A stretch of 64,000 nt of DNA from Gymnodinialimonas phycosphaerae (GCF_019195455.1 NZ_JAIMBW010000001.1:1364001-1428000), one strand, 5' to 3'. Positions 1 to 12,578 are shown, numbered from the stretch's first letter. The notes: generated from the letters alone by a model not told the origin. Translations and numbers: made by a program.

Positions 1-105
1 GGCCCGGCCAAAGTGGCCTTCCCGGGCGACGGCGATGAACATCTCTAGCTTATGGATCATGGGGCCAGTTTGGCAATCAATCCTAAATAGATCAATCGAG
101 ATCTT

Positions 106-1212
106 CTATTGAACTGCGCGCAGCATTGCCGCCACCACACGTTCAGACAGATCCGCGACGGCCGCCCCATCGGGGGCATGGGCGGTGACGCTGACGTCGA
201 ACCCATCGCCGTAGCGCGTGGCCGTCAGCGCGATCAGGGGCCGCCCCAAAGCAGGCGCGGCAGGGTGGATCGCCCCCGCTGACAGCCCGAAGATCAGCAG
301 GGGCCTGCGTGACACGGGCACGATGGTCTGCACGATCCCGGGGCGAGAGAACTCGGCCTGCACGATCCGACGCAGAAGCGGTGACGGGGCAAGACGCGCA
401 GCGCCCATGCGCAGGGTCTCGACCAATGGCGTGTGGCGGGGACGAAACAGCGCAACCTCACCTTTGACGGAAGGTTTGGAGAGGTCGATCTCTTCCATCA
501 ACGCGTGATTTCCAAGGCGACCGCCGCTTTGCAGCGCCGCGATCTTCGCGACGCTGACCCGGTCCTTGCGACGGGTCGGCACGGCTGCGAATTCAGGCTG
601 CGTGTCCAGCGCCCGCCGCGCCACGCGCAGCAGCGCATCGCCATGGCTGATCGCACCGGGCACAGCTTTGCGCAGGGCGGCGAACGGCAGGCGACACAGG
701 CCGATAGGGGCGGGCGAAAGGCGGGCATCGCCCAGTGCCGCAAGCTCTGACATCGACAGCGTCGGCAATGACCTGACGGAGGCGGTCTGATCCACCGCCG
801 GCCGGACATGGGTGACGATGTGGCGCGCAATCCGGGTGCCGTCGGCGATGGCGTGATCAAAATGCAGGACCACACCGGACCACCCCGGTCCGTCCGGGTT
901 CACCAGGGCCGCGCGCCACAAGGGGCGCTTGGGCGGCAGGGCCAAGCGACGGGCGATGTCCATGACCTGCACCGCCGTGGCGCAGGCATCCTCGATCAGG
1001 CAAACGTGCTGTGGCCAGTCCACCGGGCACGACGCCGCGAAAGCGCCGCGTGTCAGCGGCGCGCGAAACCGCTCGGCCCGCTCGGCCAGCATCTGGACCC
1101 CGCGAAAGGCGCGGGCCGGATCAAACGGGCCCTCGGCCTCGATAAGGACGGTGATGTTGTTGGGGCCGGTGCGATGCAGGATCGCCTCGGCAGGCGTCAG
1201 GGCCGCGCCCAC
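106..1212 (-). CDS. HHxxxDG-type acyltransferase (WS/DGAT or condensation-like fold)
   Basis: This 368-residue protein probably transfers an acyl group to an amine or alcohol. The key sight is DHAIADG at residues 119-125, a form of the HHxxxDG motif of wax ester synthase, PapA and NRPS condensation domains. The second (catalytic) His120 and Asp124-Gly125 are kept while the first His is Asp119. No signal peptide or membrane segment is evident. The GTG start directly abuts the TAG stop of the upstream synthase gene, and no Shine-Dalgarno is visible, so translation is probably coupled. The pairing with an alpha-oxoamine synthase suggests that it acylates that enzyme's amino-ketone product; this is inference. 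The substrate cannot be read from the sequence. The 105 bases beyond its 3' end hold only a weak GC-rich inverted repeat. Confidence 0.7.
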   Translation of the reverse strand: MGAALTPAEAILHRTGPNNITVLIEAEGPFDPARAFRGVQMLAERAERFRAPLTRGAFAASCPVDWPQHVCLIEDACATAVQVMDIARRLALPPKRPLWRAALVNPDGPGWSGVVLHFDHAIADGTRIARHIVTHVRPAVDQTASVRSLPTLSMSELAALGDARLSPAPIGLCRLPFAALRKAVPGAISHGDALLRVARRALDTQPEFAAVPTRRKDRVSVAKIAALQSGGRLGNHALMEEIDLSKPSVKGEVALFRPRHTPLVETLRMGAARLAPSPLLRRIVQAEFSRPGIVQTIVPVSRRPLLIFGLSAGAIHPAAPALGRPLIALTATRYGDGFDVSVTAHAPDGAAVADLSERVVAAMLRAVQ

Positions 1213-2412
1213 CTACTCGGCTGCCGCGCGCTCGGACGCCTGCAAGGCCATCGCGACGGCATCCAGCAGCGCGTCGACATCGGTCTCGGTATGGTGCGAC
1301 GTCAGGGTCATGCGCAGTCCGACATCGCGGGTAGAAACGGCGGGCGGCGCGACGCTTGCCACGAAGAACCCGTTTGATTGCAAGGCCATGGCCGCCTCGC
1401 CGGTGCCGGCCAGGTCCCCGATCCGGATATAACGCATGGGGGTGATCGCGTCGCAGGCCAGCGGCAGGCCAAGCCGCTTGGCGCCCGCGTTGAACCGCGC
1501 GATGCGCGCGCGCAGTTCTGTCTGGCGCGCGGCCAGGTCCGCTCCAAGGTGCACCTTGGCAGAGGCGATGATCGCACCCAACATCGGCGGCTGCACAGGC
1601 CCCGAGAAGGTCATCGCGGGGCCAAAGGCGCGCACCGCCTCGGCCTGGTCTGCGCTCGCCAGCGCCAAGGCCCCGCCCGCGCAGGCAAAACTCTTGTTGA
1701 GCGACAGCGCCACAATCACGCGCGGATGCTCTGGCCATTGCTCCAGCGCCATCCCCTGCCCGCGCGCGCCGCACCAGCCTGTCGCGTGGGCGTCATCGAC
1801 GTAGAGGCTCAGGCGCGGCTCGGCGTGCAACAGCGCATCCAGCGCCTCGAACGGTGCGACATCGCCGATCATCGAATAGATCCCGTCGATCAGCAACCAG
1901 ACCCTGGGGGCATCGGAGGCGCGCACCTTGCGCGCCACATGGTCGGGCGCGGAATGGGCAACGGTCTGGACCCGCACGCCCCGTGCCTTCAGCAGCGACG
2001 CGGCCACATGCAGGCTGGCATGGGCCTGAACATCGATCAGCACCAGATCATCGGTGTCCACCAGCAGTGGCAAGGCCGCCTGATGTCCCAGCGAGGTCGA
2101 GGGCACCAGCAGCGTCGGGCGGCCCGTCATTTGCGCCAATAGCGCCTCGGCCTCGGCATAGGGTGGCGCCGAGATGAACGCGCGCGAGGCAGAAAACTGT
2201 GTGCCGAAAGCACGGGTGGCGGCGATGGCGGCGTCGATCAGCGCTGCGTCCATCTCCAACCCAAGGTAACTGCACGACGCGAAGTTCAGCATCTCCCGTC
2301 CCGAAACGGTCACGGTACGCCCCGACAGCGCGTCATCCTCTGCAACCTGTTGCAGCAGTCCCATGCTGCGCCCGACGCGAAGAGGTGCGAGGCGATTTGT
2401 CAAATCCGTCAT
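1213..2412 (-). CDS. alpha-oxoamine synthase (KBL/AONS/SPT/CqsA-type PLP enzyme)
   Basis: This 399-residue fold-type I PLP enzyme belongs to the family that condenses an acyl thioester with an amino acid and releases CO2 (serine palmitoyltransferase, 8-amino-7-oxononanoate synthase, 2-amino-3-ketobutyrate ligase, CqsA). Visible family marks are AHASLH near residue 130, IDGIYSMIGDVAPF near 175, the cofactor Asp-Ala-His-Ala-Thr-Gly at 207-212 and the PLP lysine K240 in SLNKSF. That lysine context differs from the usual TFSKA/TLSKA, so it may be a separate subfamily. No biotin or threonine-catabolism genes are nearby. It is the first gene of a two-gene unit with the acyltransferase and is divergent from an RND exporter, which points to synthesis of a secreted aminolipid or signal rather than a housekeeping role. 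Confidence 0.8.
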   Translation of the reverse strand: MTDLTNRLAPLRVGRSMGLLQQVAEDDALSGRTVTVSGREMLNFASCSYLGLEMDAALIDAAIAATRAFGTQFSASRAFISAPPYAEAEALLAQMTGRPTLLVPSTSLGHQAALPLLVDTDDLVLIDVQAHASLHVAASLLKARGVRVQTVAHSAPDHVARKVRASDAPRVWLLIDGIYSMIGDVAPFEALDALLHAEPRLSLYVDDAHATGWCGARGQGMALEQWPEHPRVIVALSLNKSFACAGGALALASADQAEAVRAFGPAMTFSGPVQPPMLGAIIASAKVHLGADLAARQTELRARIARFNAGAKRLGLPLACDAITPMRYIRIGDLAGTGEAAMALQSNGFFVASVAPPAVSTRDVGLRMTLTSHHTETDVDALLDAVAMALQASERAAAE

Positions 2413-2538
2413 ATTAGTCCATTGGTCTGATAACCGCGTCAGTTGTCCATTGCACCCTATGTTGGGTCAACGGTTAATGCATGGGCAGATAAACGAGCGC
2501 CACCCATGGTGCCAAGATGAAACAACAGGCGATCCCAA

Positions 2539-4611
2539 ATGACAGACATCACAGTGGCACGAGGGATCAGCACGGCACGCTGGGTCAAGGGTCTGCTGGC
2601 GCTGGTGATCACGGTGCTGGCGTTATGGGGCGCACGGGACCTGCATGTGGAGGCCGATGTCGTCAGTGCGCTGTCGGGCAACAGCGAGGGATACCTTGCC
2701 TATGCCGCGTTCCAGGACCGTTTCCAGCTTGGCGCCGCCGATGAGGCGCTGTTGGTGCGCGCCGATGATCTGGCGGACCCCGAGGCCTTCGAGGCGCTGG
2801 AAAACCTGATCCTCGACCTGCAATTCACCGATGGCGTGGCCGAGGTCGTCAGCCTGTTCTCCTTGCCCGCCGAGGGCACGACAACGCCGCTGATCCTCGC
2901 CGATGATACCGCCCCGCTGGAACAGCGGTTCGACACCTTCGCACAGGCCGGCCCGGCCGCAGGCGCGCTGGTCACCGCCGAGCGGAACGCGGCGCTTCTG
3001 CACGTCATTGCCGTGCCCGGTGCCGAGCGCGGGGAGATCGCAAGCGCCCTGCCTGATCTGATCGCCACCGCAGCGCCCTTGTCAGTCGCCGCCGTGGGTC
3101 AGGCCGAGGTGGAGCGGCAGATTTCGGAGAACCTGATCCGGGACCAGACGTTGGTCACGCCCGTGGCGGTACTGATCTGCATCTTCGTGGGCGCGTGGAT
3201 CCTGCGGTCGATCCGGGCGGTTCTGGTCTGCGCCGCCCCCGCGATCTGCGGTGTGCTGTGGTTCATGGGCCTGTTGGGATGGGCCGGAGAGGCGCTGGAC
3301 CCCTGGCTTTCCACCCTGCCGATGTTGGTCATGGTGCTGGCCTTCGCGGATACGCTGCACCTGTTCTATGCCAGCCGAGAGGAGGGCGGATTGGACAAGG
3401 CCGTGCACAACGTGATGCCCGCCGCCTTCATGACTTCCCTGACCTCGGCGCTGGCGCTGGCGAGCTTCGGCTTCGCCGGAAGTGACGCGCTGTGGGGGCT
3501 TGCCGTCTGGGGCCCCGCGGCGGTGTTCAGCGGCTTCGCGTCGGTCTTCCTGCTGTTCCCGCTACTCAGCCGCCTTCTGATCCGCGGCGAGGTCAATCAC
3601 CCCGCCGGGTTTTCCTACGTGATGCGCCCCGCCCAAAGCGGGCTACTGCACCCGCGCACCATGGCCGTGGTGGCGGTGGTCGTGGTGATTGGCCTGATCC
3701 CCGGCGTCAACAGCACCGATCCCGATTTCTCGCTGTCCGAACATATCCGCGACGACAGCCCCCTCGGCCATGATCTGAGCTTCATGGAAGACGAGGGGCT
3801 GGGAAGCGCCAGCCTGTTCGTCGTGGTCGACGATACCGATGGTGAACCGGGCCTGTCGGCAACCGACGGCGACCGCATCGCCACGGTCGCAGGCCTCACG
3901 CTAAGCGGACGCAACAGCATCGAGACAGATGAGGCCCCGATGGTCCCCGAGAGGTTCCGCGCGGATGACGGGCTGGCCGTCGCACTGCCGGTTCTGGTCC
4001 CCCTGGGCAATGGCCCCGAGCGGTTCGGGGCCGAGTTGGAACGCCTGCAATCGGGCCTTGAAGACGCCGGGTTGGAAGATGTCGCGCGTCTGGCCGGGCA
4101 GTCCCTGCTGGCCCATGAGGTGGTGCCAGAAACCGTCGATGCCATGCGCTCGTCCTTTTATATCGCCCTGGCGGCGATCTCGTTCGTCGTGGCGCTGTCG
4201 CAACGTTCCATCGCGCTGGCGTTTCTGGCCACGGCGATCAGCGCGCTTCCGATGATGGCGATCGAAGGTGTTCTCTTCCTGTCCGGGCGCGGCATGACGA
4301 TGACGGCGGCCATTGCCCTGACCGTGGCCTTCGGCATCGCCGTGGACAACACGATCCACTACCTCAACCGCTGGAAGCACTCGAAAGGGCCACGGGGCAC
4401 GCGCCTGGGCGAGGCCCTGGGCCATGCAGGCCCGCCCATGGTGGCCTCGACCCTGATCATGACCCTTGGGTTCGGCGCAACCTTGCTAAGCGCGACCGCC
4501 TCGATGCCGCAGTTTGGCGTCTTTGTGATTTCTGCCCTATGGATGGCGCTGATCGCGGCACTATGGTTCCTGCCAGCCCTGATCCGCCTGGTCAGACAAA
4601 AGGAAATATGA
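2539..4611 (+). CDS. RND superfamily (MMPL/HpnN-type) exporter
   Basis: This 690-residue inner-membrane transporter is shaped like the COG1033 group of RND exporters. It has an N-terminal membrane helix (residues ~15-35), a first extracytoplasmic domain (~36-195), a six-helix bundle (~200-345), a helix near 370-390, a second soluble domain (~395-530) and a second bundle (~535-690). The late AVDNTIHYLNRW stretch is the typical Asp/His-containing helix of MMPL/sterol-sensing-like RNDs. Such proteins move lipids or hydrophobic metabolites using the proton gradient. It is divergent from the synthase/acyltransferase pair across 126 bases and overlaps the next gene by 1 base, so it is likely the exporter for the product of that pair. 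Confidence 0.85.
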   Translation: MTDITVARGISTARWVKGLLALVITVLALWGARDLHVEADVVSALSGNSEGYLAYAAFQDRFQLGAADEALLVRADDLADPEAFEALENLILDLQFTDGVAEVVSLFSLPAEGTTTPLILADDTAPLEQRFDTFAQAGPAAGALVTAERNAALLHVIAVPGAERGEIASALPDLIATAAPLSVAAVGQAEVERQISENLIRDQTLVTPVAVLICIFVGAWILRSIRAVLVCAAPAICGVLWFMGLLGWAGEALDPWLSTLPMLVMVLAFADTLHLFYASREEGGLDKAVHNVMPAAFMTSLTSALALASFGFAGSDALWGLAVWGPAAVFSGFASVFLLFPLLSRLLIRGEVNHPAGFSYVMRPAQSGLLHPRTMAVVAVVVVIGLIPGVNSTDPDFSLSEHIRDDSPLGHDLSFMEDEGLGSASLFVVVDDTDGEPGLSATDGDRIATVAGLTLSGRNSIETDEAPMVPERFRADDGLAVALPVLVPLGNGPERFGAELERLQSGLEDAGLEDVARLAGQSLLAHEVVPETVDAMRSSFYIALAAISFVVALSQRSIALAFLATAISALPMMAIEGVLFLSGRGMTMTAAIALTVAFGIAVDNTIHYLNRWKHSKGPRGTRLGEALGHAGPPMVASTLIMTLGFGATLLSATASMPQFGVFVISALWMALIAALWFLPALIRLVRQKEI

Positions 4612-5078
4612 TGCGTCTCTCTCTTGCCTTGATGATCGCCCTTGCAGCCCCCCTGCCCTTTGCCGCGCCCGCAAACGCCGATGTGCCCGCGTGGATGTCC
4701 GGCGAATGGCGCACCAATGCGCGCCTGACAGCCCCTGACGGCGCACGCCTGCGCATCCGCTGCACCCTCGATGCCGATGCGTCCAGCGCCAGCAATTGGG
4801 GCGGCACGCTGGGGTGCGCCACCGTCCAAGGGCGGTTCGAGGGGCAATGGCAAGTGGCGGTCAACGGCGCCAGCGTCAACGGAAACGTCGTGTTCTCGGG
4901 GACTGAGAACGCGCAGGTCGCGGTCTCGGGGACGTCATCGGACAGCCGCATGGATCTGTCGTCGTCCGACGGGCAAGGCGTGGCCTTCGCCCCCGGCCCC
5001 GACGGTGCCTTGATTGTCGAGATGCGCGCCATGGGCCCCCAGCGTCTGACCGGCACCCTGACGTTCGAGACGCGTTGA
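4611..5078 (+). CDS. small secreted protein of unknown function
   Basis: This is a 155-residue product with a clear Sec signal peptide (MRLSLALMIALAA..., cut expected after ANA, residue 23). The mature part is rich in small polar residues and begins with a W-x(2)-G-x-W-like patch (AWMSGEWR), suggestive of a small beta-barrel. Two cysteines (in RIRC and GCAT) could form a disulfide. I chose the ATG at 4611 because the AGGA at 4601-4604 is 6 bases away; the adjacent ATG at 4608 would be only 3. The start overlaps the exporter stop by 1 base, so the two are co-translated. It may be a periplasmic partner of the exporter. I do not recognise the family. Confidence 0.7.
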   Translation: MRLSLALMIALAAPLPFAAPANADVPAWMSGEWRTNARLTAPDGARLRIRCTLDADASSASNWGGTLGCATVQGRFEGQWQVAVNGASVNGNVVFSGTENAQVAVSGTSSDSRMDLSSSDGQGVAFAPGPDGALIVEMRAMGPQRLTGTLTFETR

Positions 5079-5137
5079 GGCCCCAGGCGGCACGCCCCGC
5101 GGGGGCTGGCCGCTGCGTCCCCCGTTCCTCCTGACAG

Positions 5138-8689
<3,552 letters not shown>

Positions 8690-8755
8690 GTCGCTTCTCC
8701 TCTGTTTGCGGTCCACCGATGTGTCCGCAGTCAATGTCTTAACGGTGTTAACCGG

Positions 8756-10039
8756 CTATTGCAGCGCGTTCGGCAGCCAAAGCGCGATTTGCGGGAAGGC
8801 GATCAGCGCGAACGCCATGGCCAGCATGACCAGCGCAAAGGGAATGGCCCCCAACATGACCTCATTGAGGGATCCGGATTTTCGCGCACCCTGCACCACG
8901 TAGAGGTTCAGGCCCACGGGCGGCGTGATCAGCGCCATCTCGATCAGGACGATCATCAGGATACCGAACCAGATCGCGTCATAGCCCTGCGCCAGCACCA
9001 TCGGCACGATGATCGGAATGGTGACCACCATCAGTGAAAGCGTCTCGATGAAAAAACCAAGCAAGATGTAGAGGACCACGACCACCATGATGAAGCCGAG
9101 CGGGCCCAGGCCAAGCCCCTCCATGAACTCCGTCAATTCCCGGCCCAATCCGGCAGAGGCCAGCGTGAAGTTCAGAAACGACGCACCGATGACGATCAGC
9201 ATGATCATGCAAGTGATCTTGATGGTGCCCAGAAGCGCCTCTCGGATCATGGTGAAATTGATGCCGCCAAACGCGCCTGCGATGACGAACGCGCCCGCGA
9301 CGCCCACCGCTGCGGCCTCCGTCGGGGTGGCCCATCCGCGGTAGATAGAGCCGACGATCAAACCGAAGAGGATCAGGATCGGGATCAGATCTATCAACGC
9401 CCTTAGCATTTGCGGGAACGGGAAGGTGCGGCGCACGCCCCCCAATTCGGGCCGGATCAGGCAGATAATCGCGACTACCACCATGAAGGCGAAGGCCAGG
9501 GCGATCCCGGGGATCAGCCCCGCGAGGAACAGCTGCGGGATGCTGGATTGGGTCAGGAAGCCATAGACGATCAAGTTGATCGACGGTGGGATCATGATGC
9601 CAAGGGTGCCCCCCGCCGCAATCGCGCCCGAGAACAACTTGGGGTCATATCCCAGCTTTTCGGCTTGCGGCATCGCCACGGTCGCAACCGTTGCGGCGGT
9701 TGCCACGGACGACCCGGAGGTGGCCGAAAACATCGTTGCGGTGGCCACATTGGCGTGGACCAATCCGCCCGGCAGCCAGCTGACCCAACGGTCCAACGCG
9801 GCATAGGTGCGGGTCGCCACGCCAGATCGGACCAGCACCTCCCCCAGCAGTACGAAGAAGGGGATCGCGATCAGGGTGGCAGAGTTCGAAGACGTCCAGA
9901 CCATGTTCCCCAACGCCCGCGACAGCGGGAAATTCGAGAAGAATTGATCCACCCCGAACCCCAGCAAAAACAACACGATACCAACAGGAATGGACAGCGC
10001 GAGCAGCCCCAGAAGACAGACTGAAATATAGGTGACCAT
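8756..10039 (-). CDS. dctM: TRAP transporter large permease (DctM family)
   Basis: This 427-residue membrane protein has about a dozen hydrophobic helices and the usual DctM start (short helix, then a Gly/Pro-rich loop). Diagnostic stretches are SGSSVATAATVATVAMP, GGTLGIMIPPSINLIVYG and TPPVGLNLYVVQG. With the small subunit and the binding protein it forms a sodium-driven importer of an organic acid. The start ATG at 10039 overlaps the dctQ stop by one base (TGATG). The order dctP-dctQ-dctM-hyuAB suggests that it imports the lactam/hydantoin or amino-acid substrate of the downstream hydrolase. Confidence 0.93.
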   Translation of the reverse strand: MVTYISVCLLGLLALSIPVGIVLFLLGFGVDQFFSNFPLSRALGNMVWTSSNSATLIAIPFFVLLGEVLVRSGVATRTYAALDRWVSWLPGGLVHANVATATMFSATSGSSVATAATVATVAMPQAEKLGYDPKLFSGAIAAGGTLGIMIPPSINLIVYGFLTQSSIPQLFLAGLIPGIALAFAFMVVVAIICLIRPELGGVRRTFPFPQMLRALIDLIPILILFGLIVGSIYRGWATPTEAAAVGVAGAFVIAGAFGGINFTMIREALLGTIKITCMIMLIVIGASFLNFTLASAGLGRELTEFMEGLGLGPLGFIMVVVVLYILLGFFIETLSLMVVTIPIIVPMVLAQGYDAIWFGILMIVLIEMALITPPVGLNLYVVQGARKSGSLNEVMLGAIPFALVMLAMAFALIAFPQIALWLPNALQ

Positions 10040-10584
10040 CAGAGGTTGTCCTGTTCTGCGAAGGCGCCCACGAAGGGCTCGGTTTCCGCGAAGCGTCCTT
10101 TCACGACAAGGCTCAGCGCGCAAAGTGTCACGAGGCAGGACATCACGGCGAACCAGACCCAGCCCGCAAACCAGGGCGCCTGCACCCAGATCAGGGGGGT
10201 CTCCAGCGGCGTGTTGGCGCGGCTTTGGTTGGTGATCGCGCGCTCCACCACGGGCCAGGCCTTCACGGCGATGGCGACGACGACGCCCGACATGCAGATC
10301 ATCGCGAACAGATCGAACAGCGCCTTGGCGGTGGTGCCGGTCCGGCTTCGCAGCAGGTCGATGCGCACATGGCCCAGTTCCAGCAGCGCGTAGGCCATGC
10401 CCCATGCCGTGGCGAGCGCCATGGTGTAGCCCGCAATCTCATCGGTGCCGCCGAACCCCTCGCCGAACTGGCGCATCACGATGTCGAGCACGACGAATGT
10501 CGCTACGCCCAGAAGGCCGATGCCAACGGTCAACGCGATTAACCTGTTGAGGCGTCGCAGCCGGTCGATGAGAACCAGTTCCAT
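10039..10584 (-). CDS. dctQ: TRAP transporter small permease (DctQ family)
   Basis: This is a 181-residue protein with four hydrophobic helices (about residues 15-37, 52-70, 88-112 and 132-160), the standard DctQ plan. The segment after helix one, VMRQFGEGFGGTDEIAGY, is the family signature (R-x-F-x(n)-DE). It overlaps dctM by one base and follows dctP after a 67-base gap that contains a perfect 20-base palindrome. It bridges the binding protein and the large permease. A variable C-terminal tail of ~15 polar residues follows the last helix. Confidence 0.92.
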   Translation of the reverse strand: MELVLIDRLRRLNRLIALTVGIGLLGVATFVVLDIVMRQFGEGFGGTDEIAGYTMALATAWGMAYALLELGHVRIDLLRSRTGTTAKALFDLFAMICMSGVVVAIAVKAWPVVERAITNQSRANTPLETPLIWVQAPWFAGWVWFAVMSCLVTLCALSLVVKGRFAETEPFVGAFAEQDNL

Positions 10585-10614
10585 GGGTATTCTTTCTTTT
10601 CAATAGGTTACGCA

Positions 10615-10634
10615 GGTGCTCAAGCTTGAGCACC
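10615..10634. terminator. perfect 20-base palindrome between dctP and dctQ
   Basis: GGTGCTCAAG and its exact reverse complement CTTGAGCACC join with no loop. It lies in the only sizeable intergenic gap of this TRAP operon, 18 bases after the dctP stop. The minus-strand copy could fold into a hairpin that partly terminates transcription or protects the dctP mRNA, giving more binding protein than permease, as is common for TRAP and ABC operons. There is no T-run, so it is not a classic terminator; a dimeric regulator site is the alternative. Confidence 0.5.
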
Positions 10635-10651
10635 CGCGCAAGCCCATGGAT

Positions 10652-11674
10652 TTACTCGATCGTGACACCCACGACCTGACCGACGGAGGCGTTCCACCGC
10701 TCGGCCCAATCGCCGCCCGCCCGCTCGGCCCAATCGGGCAAAACGGTGCCGGTCAGCACATCGCGGGCGCGGGTGAAATCAGCCTCGGAAACTTCCACCA
10801 GGATCATGTCGCGCGCCTCGCCCGCGGGACACTCTCCATTGCCCGTCAGGCAGGCGATGTCGTTGACCAAAGCATCTTGGGCCGAGGCCCATGCCGGGTC
10901 TTCGAACCCGCTGACGATCTCGGATCGAAGGGTGGCCTGCTGCTCTTCGCTCAGCCCGTTCCAGGTGTCGAGGTTCATCGCCGTCACCACGCTGTCCCAG
11001 CCCCCGAGCGGGATCGGCAGCAGGTGTGTCGACACCTCCCACCAGCCCGCGGAATACCCCGAACCCGCGCCCGTGACCGCGCAATCCACAACACCGTTCT
11101 GCAACGCGCCCGGCACTTCGGAGAAACTGACATTCACGCCCTCGGCGCCCAAAGCCTCCAGCAACAGCGCGGTCATCCGGCCAGAGGCGCGGACCTGCAA
11201 GCCCTCTAGATCGTCTAGGCCGCTGATCTCGGCGTTACAGAAGACAACCTGCGGCGGATAGGGCGCGATGGCGAGGACTTCGGCGTTGAACCGGTCGCGG
11301 AAGATGTCGCTGACCATGGGGCGCGCGGCGTCCACCATCGCGCGGGCCTCGTCCGCCGTCAAAGCCAGAAGCGGCACGTCGAGGCCCTCCAACTCGGGCG
11401 CGTCACCCACCGCGTAGTCGGCCACGGTCATGGCCACGTCATAGACGCCTTGACCCAGAAGCGGATAAATTTCGGACAGGCCCAGACCCATCTGGTTGTG
11501 CGTGGTCAGCTCCACGTTGAAGCCTGCGGCGGGCATGGTCTCGGACCAGAACGGCGCCTCATATTGGCCGTGAAGCGGCAGGCCCGACCAGCTGCCTACG
11601 ACGGACAGATCTTGCGCATGCGCTGCGCCCGCAAGCGCGGTCGTGGCGGCAAGGATGGCTGTAAGATGTTTCAT
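10652..11674 (-). CDS. dctP: TRAP substrate-binding protein (DctP family)
   Basis: This is a 340-residue periplasmic protein with a cleavable signal peptide (MKHLTAILAATTALAGAAHA, cut before QDL). The mature part fits DctP-type receptors: an N-terminal GSWSGLPLH-like strand, the conserved Arg of the carboxylate-binding site in LQVRASGR near residue 155, and FSEVPGALQNGVVDC after it. The ATG at 11674 has GGAG six bases upstream and is preferred to the in-frame ATG at 11686. A mature-domain pair of cysteines (ACLTGNGEC) may form a disulfide. It presumably captures 5-oxoproline, glutamate or a similar acid for the permeases encoded next. Confidence 0.9.
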   Translation of the reverse strand: MKHLTAILAATTALAGAAHAQDLSVVGSWSGLPLHGQYEAPFWSETMPAAGFNVELTTHNQMGLGLSEIYPLLGQGVYDVAMTVADYAVGDAPELEGLDVPLLALTADEARAMVDAARPMVSDIFRDRFNAEVLAIAPYPPQVVFCNAEISGLDDLEGLQVRASGRMTALLLEALGAEGVNVSFSEVPGALQNGVVDCAVTGAGSGYSAGWWEVSTHLLPIPLGGWDSVVTAMNLDTWNGLSEEQQATLRSEIVSGFEDPAWASAQDALVNDIACLTGNGECPAGEARDMILVEVSEADFTRARDVLTGTVLPDWAERAGGDWAERWNASVGQVVGVTIE

Positions 11675-11696
11675 AGTCTTCTCCATGTTGTGTTTT

Positions 11697-12497
11697 TTAT
11701 GGGTGGTAGATCGGGGTTTCGGCGTCTTCGGCCACGTCCGAGATCAGCATATGACCGGGGGAGTGGGTGATGCACAGCGGCAGCCGCGCATCAAGAAGCA
11801 CGTTCTGCGGGGTGACACCACAGGCCCAGTAGACGGGCACCTCGCCGGGTTTCACAGCGACCGCATCGCCGTAGTCCGGCATTGAGAGGTCCTGAATGCC
11901 GAGGGCGCGCGGGTCGCCTTTGGCAATCGGCGCGCCGTGGGCTTGGGGAAAATTCGCGCTGATTTCATGGGCTTGCTCGACCATCGCTTCAGGGATCGGG
12001 CGCATTGTCACGACCATATTGCCCTTGAAGGGACCGGCAGGAACCAGCGGGATATTGGTGCGGAACATCGGCACGTTCACCCCGTCTTCGATATGACGCA
12101 CCGGGATGCCCGCACGGATCAGCGCGTTCTCGAAGGTGAAAGAGCACCCAAGCGCAACCGTCACCAGATCGTCGCGCCATAGATCCTTAATGTCGTTAAC
12201 CTCTCCGCTCAGAATACCGTCGCGGAAGACGCGGTAGCGCGGCACGTCGGTACGGATATCGATGTCCCGACCCAGCGTCGGCAGCATCGGATCGCCAGTC
12301 TCACTTACGCCGACCACGGGGCACGGCTTGGGGTTGCGTTGACAGAACCGAAGGAAATCCAAAGCGTGCACGGCGGGCAGGATCGCAAGGTTGCACTGCA
12401 ACTTGCCGGGCGCCATGCCCGAGGTATGGCCGGTGAACGCGCCAGTTCGGATATCCGCGCGGATCATGGCCGCGTCAGCCGTGCGCTGCAATGTCAT
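11697..12497 (-). CDS. UPF0317/DUF1445 protein (D-glutamate cyclase / putative hydro-lyase family)
   Basis: This 266-residue cytosolic protein is close to the usual bacterial length. Family hallmarks seen are HTSGMAPGKLQCNL near residue 26, CPVVGVSETGDP, CSFTFENALI near 118, VPMFRTNIP and VYWACGVTPQ near 225. The mammalian member of UPF0317 is mitochondrial D-glutamate cyclase, which turns D-glutamate into 5-oxo-D-proline and water; most bacterial members are untested. It is the first gene of the TRAP/5-oxoprolinase group, which makes a D-glutamate/5-oxoproline role plausible. The start ATG at 12497 has an AGGGGG purine tract 5 bases upstream. Transcription probably begins in the AT-rich gap 12498-12592. 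Confidence 0.8.
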   Translation of the reverse strand: MTLQRTADAAMIRADIRTGAFTGHTSGMAPGKLQCNLAILPAVHALDFLRFCQRNPKPCPVVGVSETGDPMLPTLGRDIDIRTDVPRYRVFRDGILSGEVNDIKDLWRDDLVTVALGCSFTFENALIRAGIPVRHIEDGVNVPMFRTNIPLVPAGPFKGNMVVTMRPIPEAMVEQAHEISANFPQAHGAPIAKGDPRALGIQDLSMPDYGDAVAVKPGEVPVYWACGVTPQNVLLDARLPLCITHSPGHMLISDVAEDAETPIYHP

Positions 12498-12554
12498 CAA
12501 GGCCCCCTACATGGTCTGATGTAGCTTCACACGGGCCTTGCCCTTGGATCAAAT

Positions 12555-12578
12555 TATCATTTTGTATATCGAGTGATA
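12555..12578. promoter_or_regulatory. candidate LysR-type operator upstream of the UPF0317/TRAP/HyuAB genes
   Basis: An inverted repeat TATCA-N14-TGATA lies in the AT-rich 95-base gap between the lysR stop and the UPF0317 start, in a region whose low GC contrasts with its surroundings. LysR regulators bind dyads of about this size. The regulator gene immediately upstream is the obvious candidate. No -35/-10 assignment is attempted. Confidence 0.35.

Noticed and set aside
1..28. GC-rich inverted repeat at the window edge (GCCCGG...CCGGGC)
   Set aside because: It is short, with no T-run, and its context is cut by the window end, so no terminator is called.
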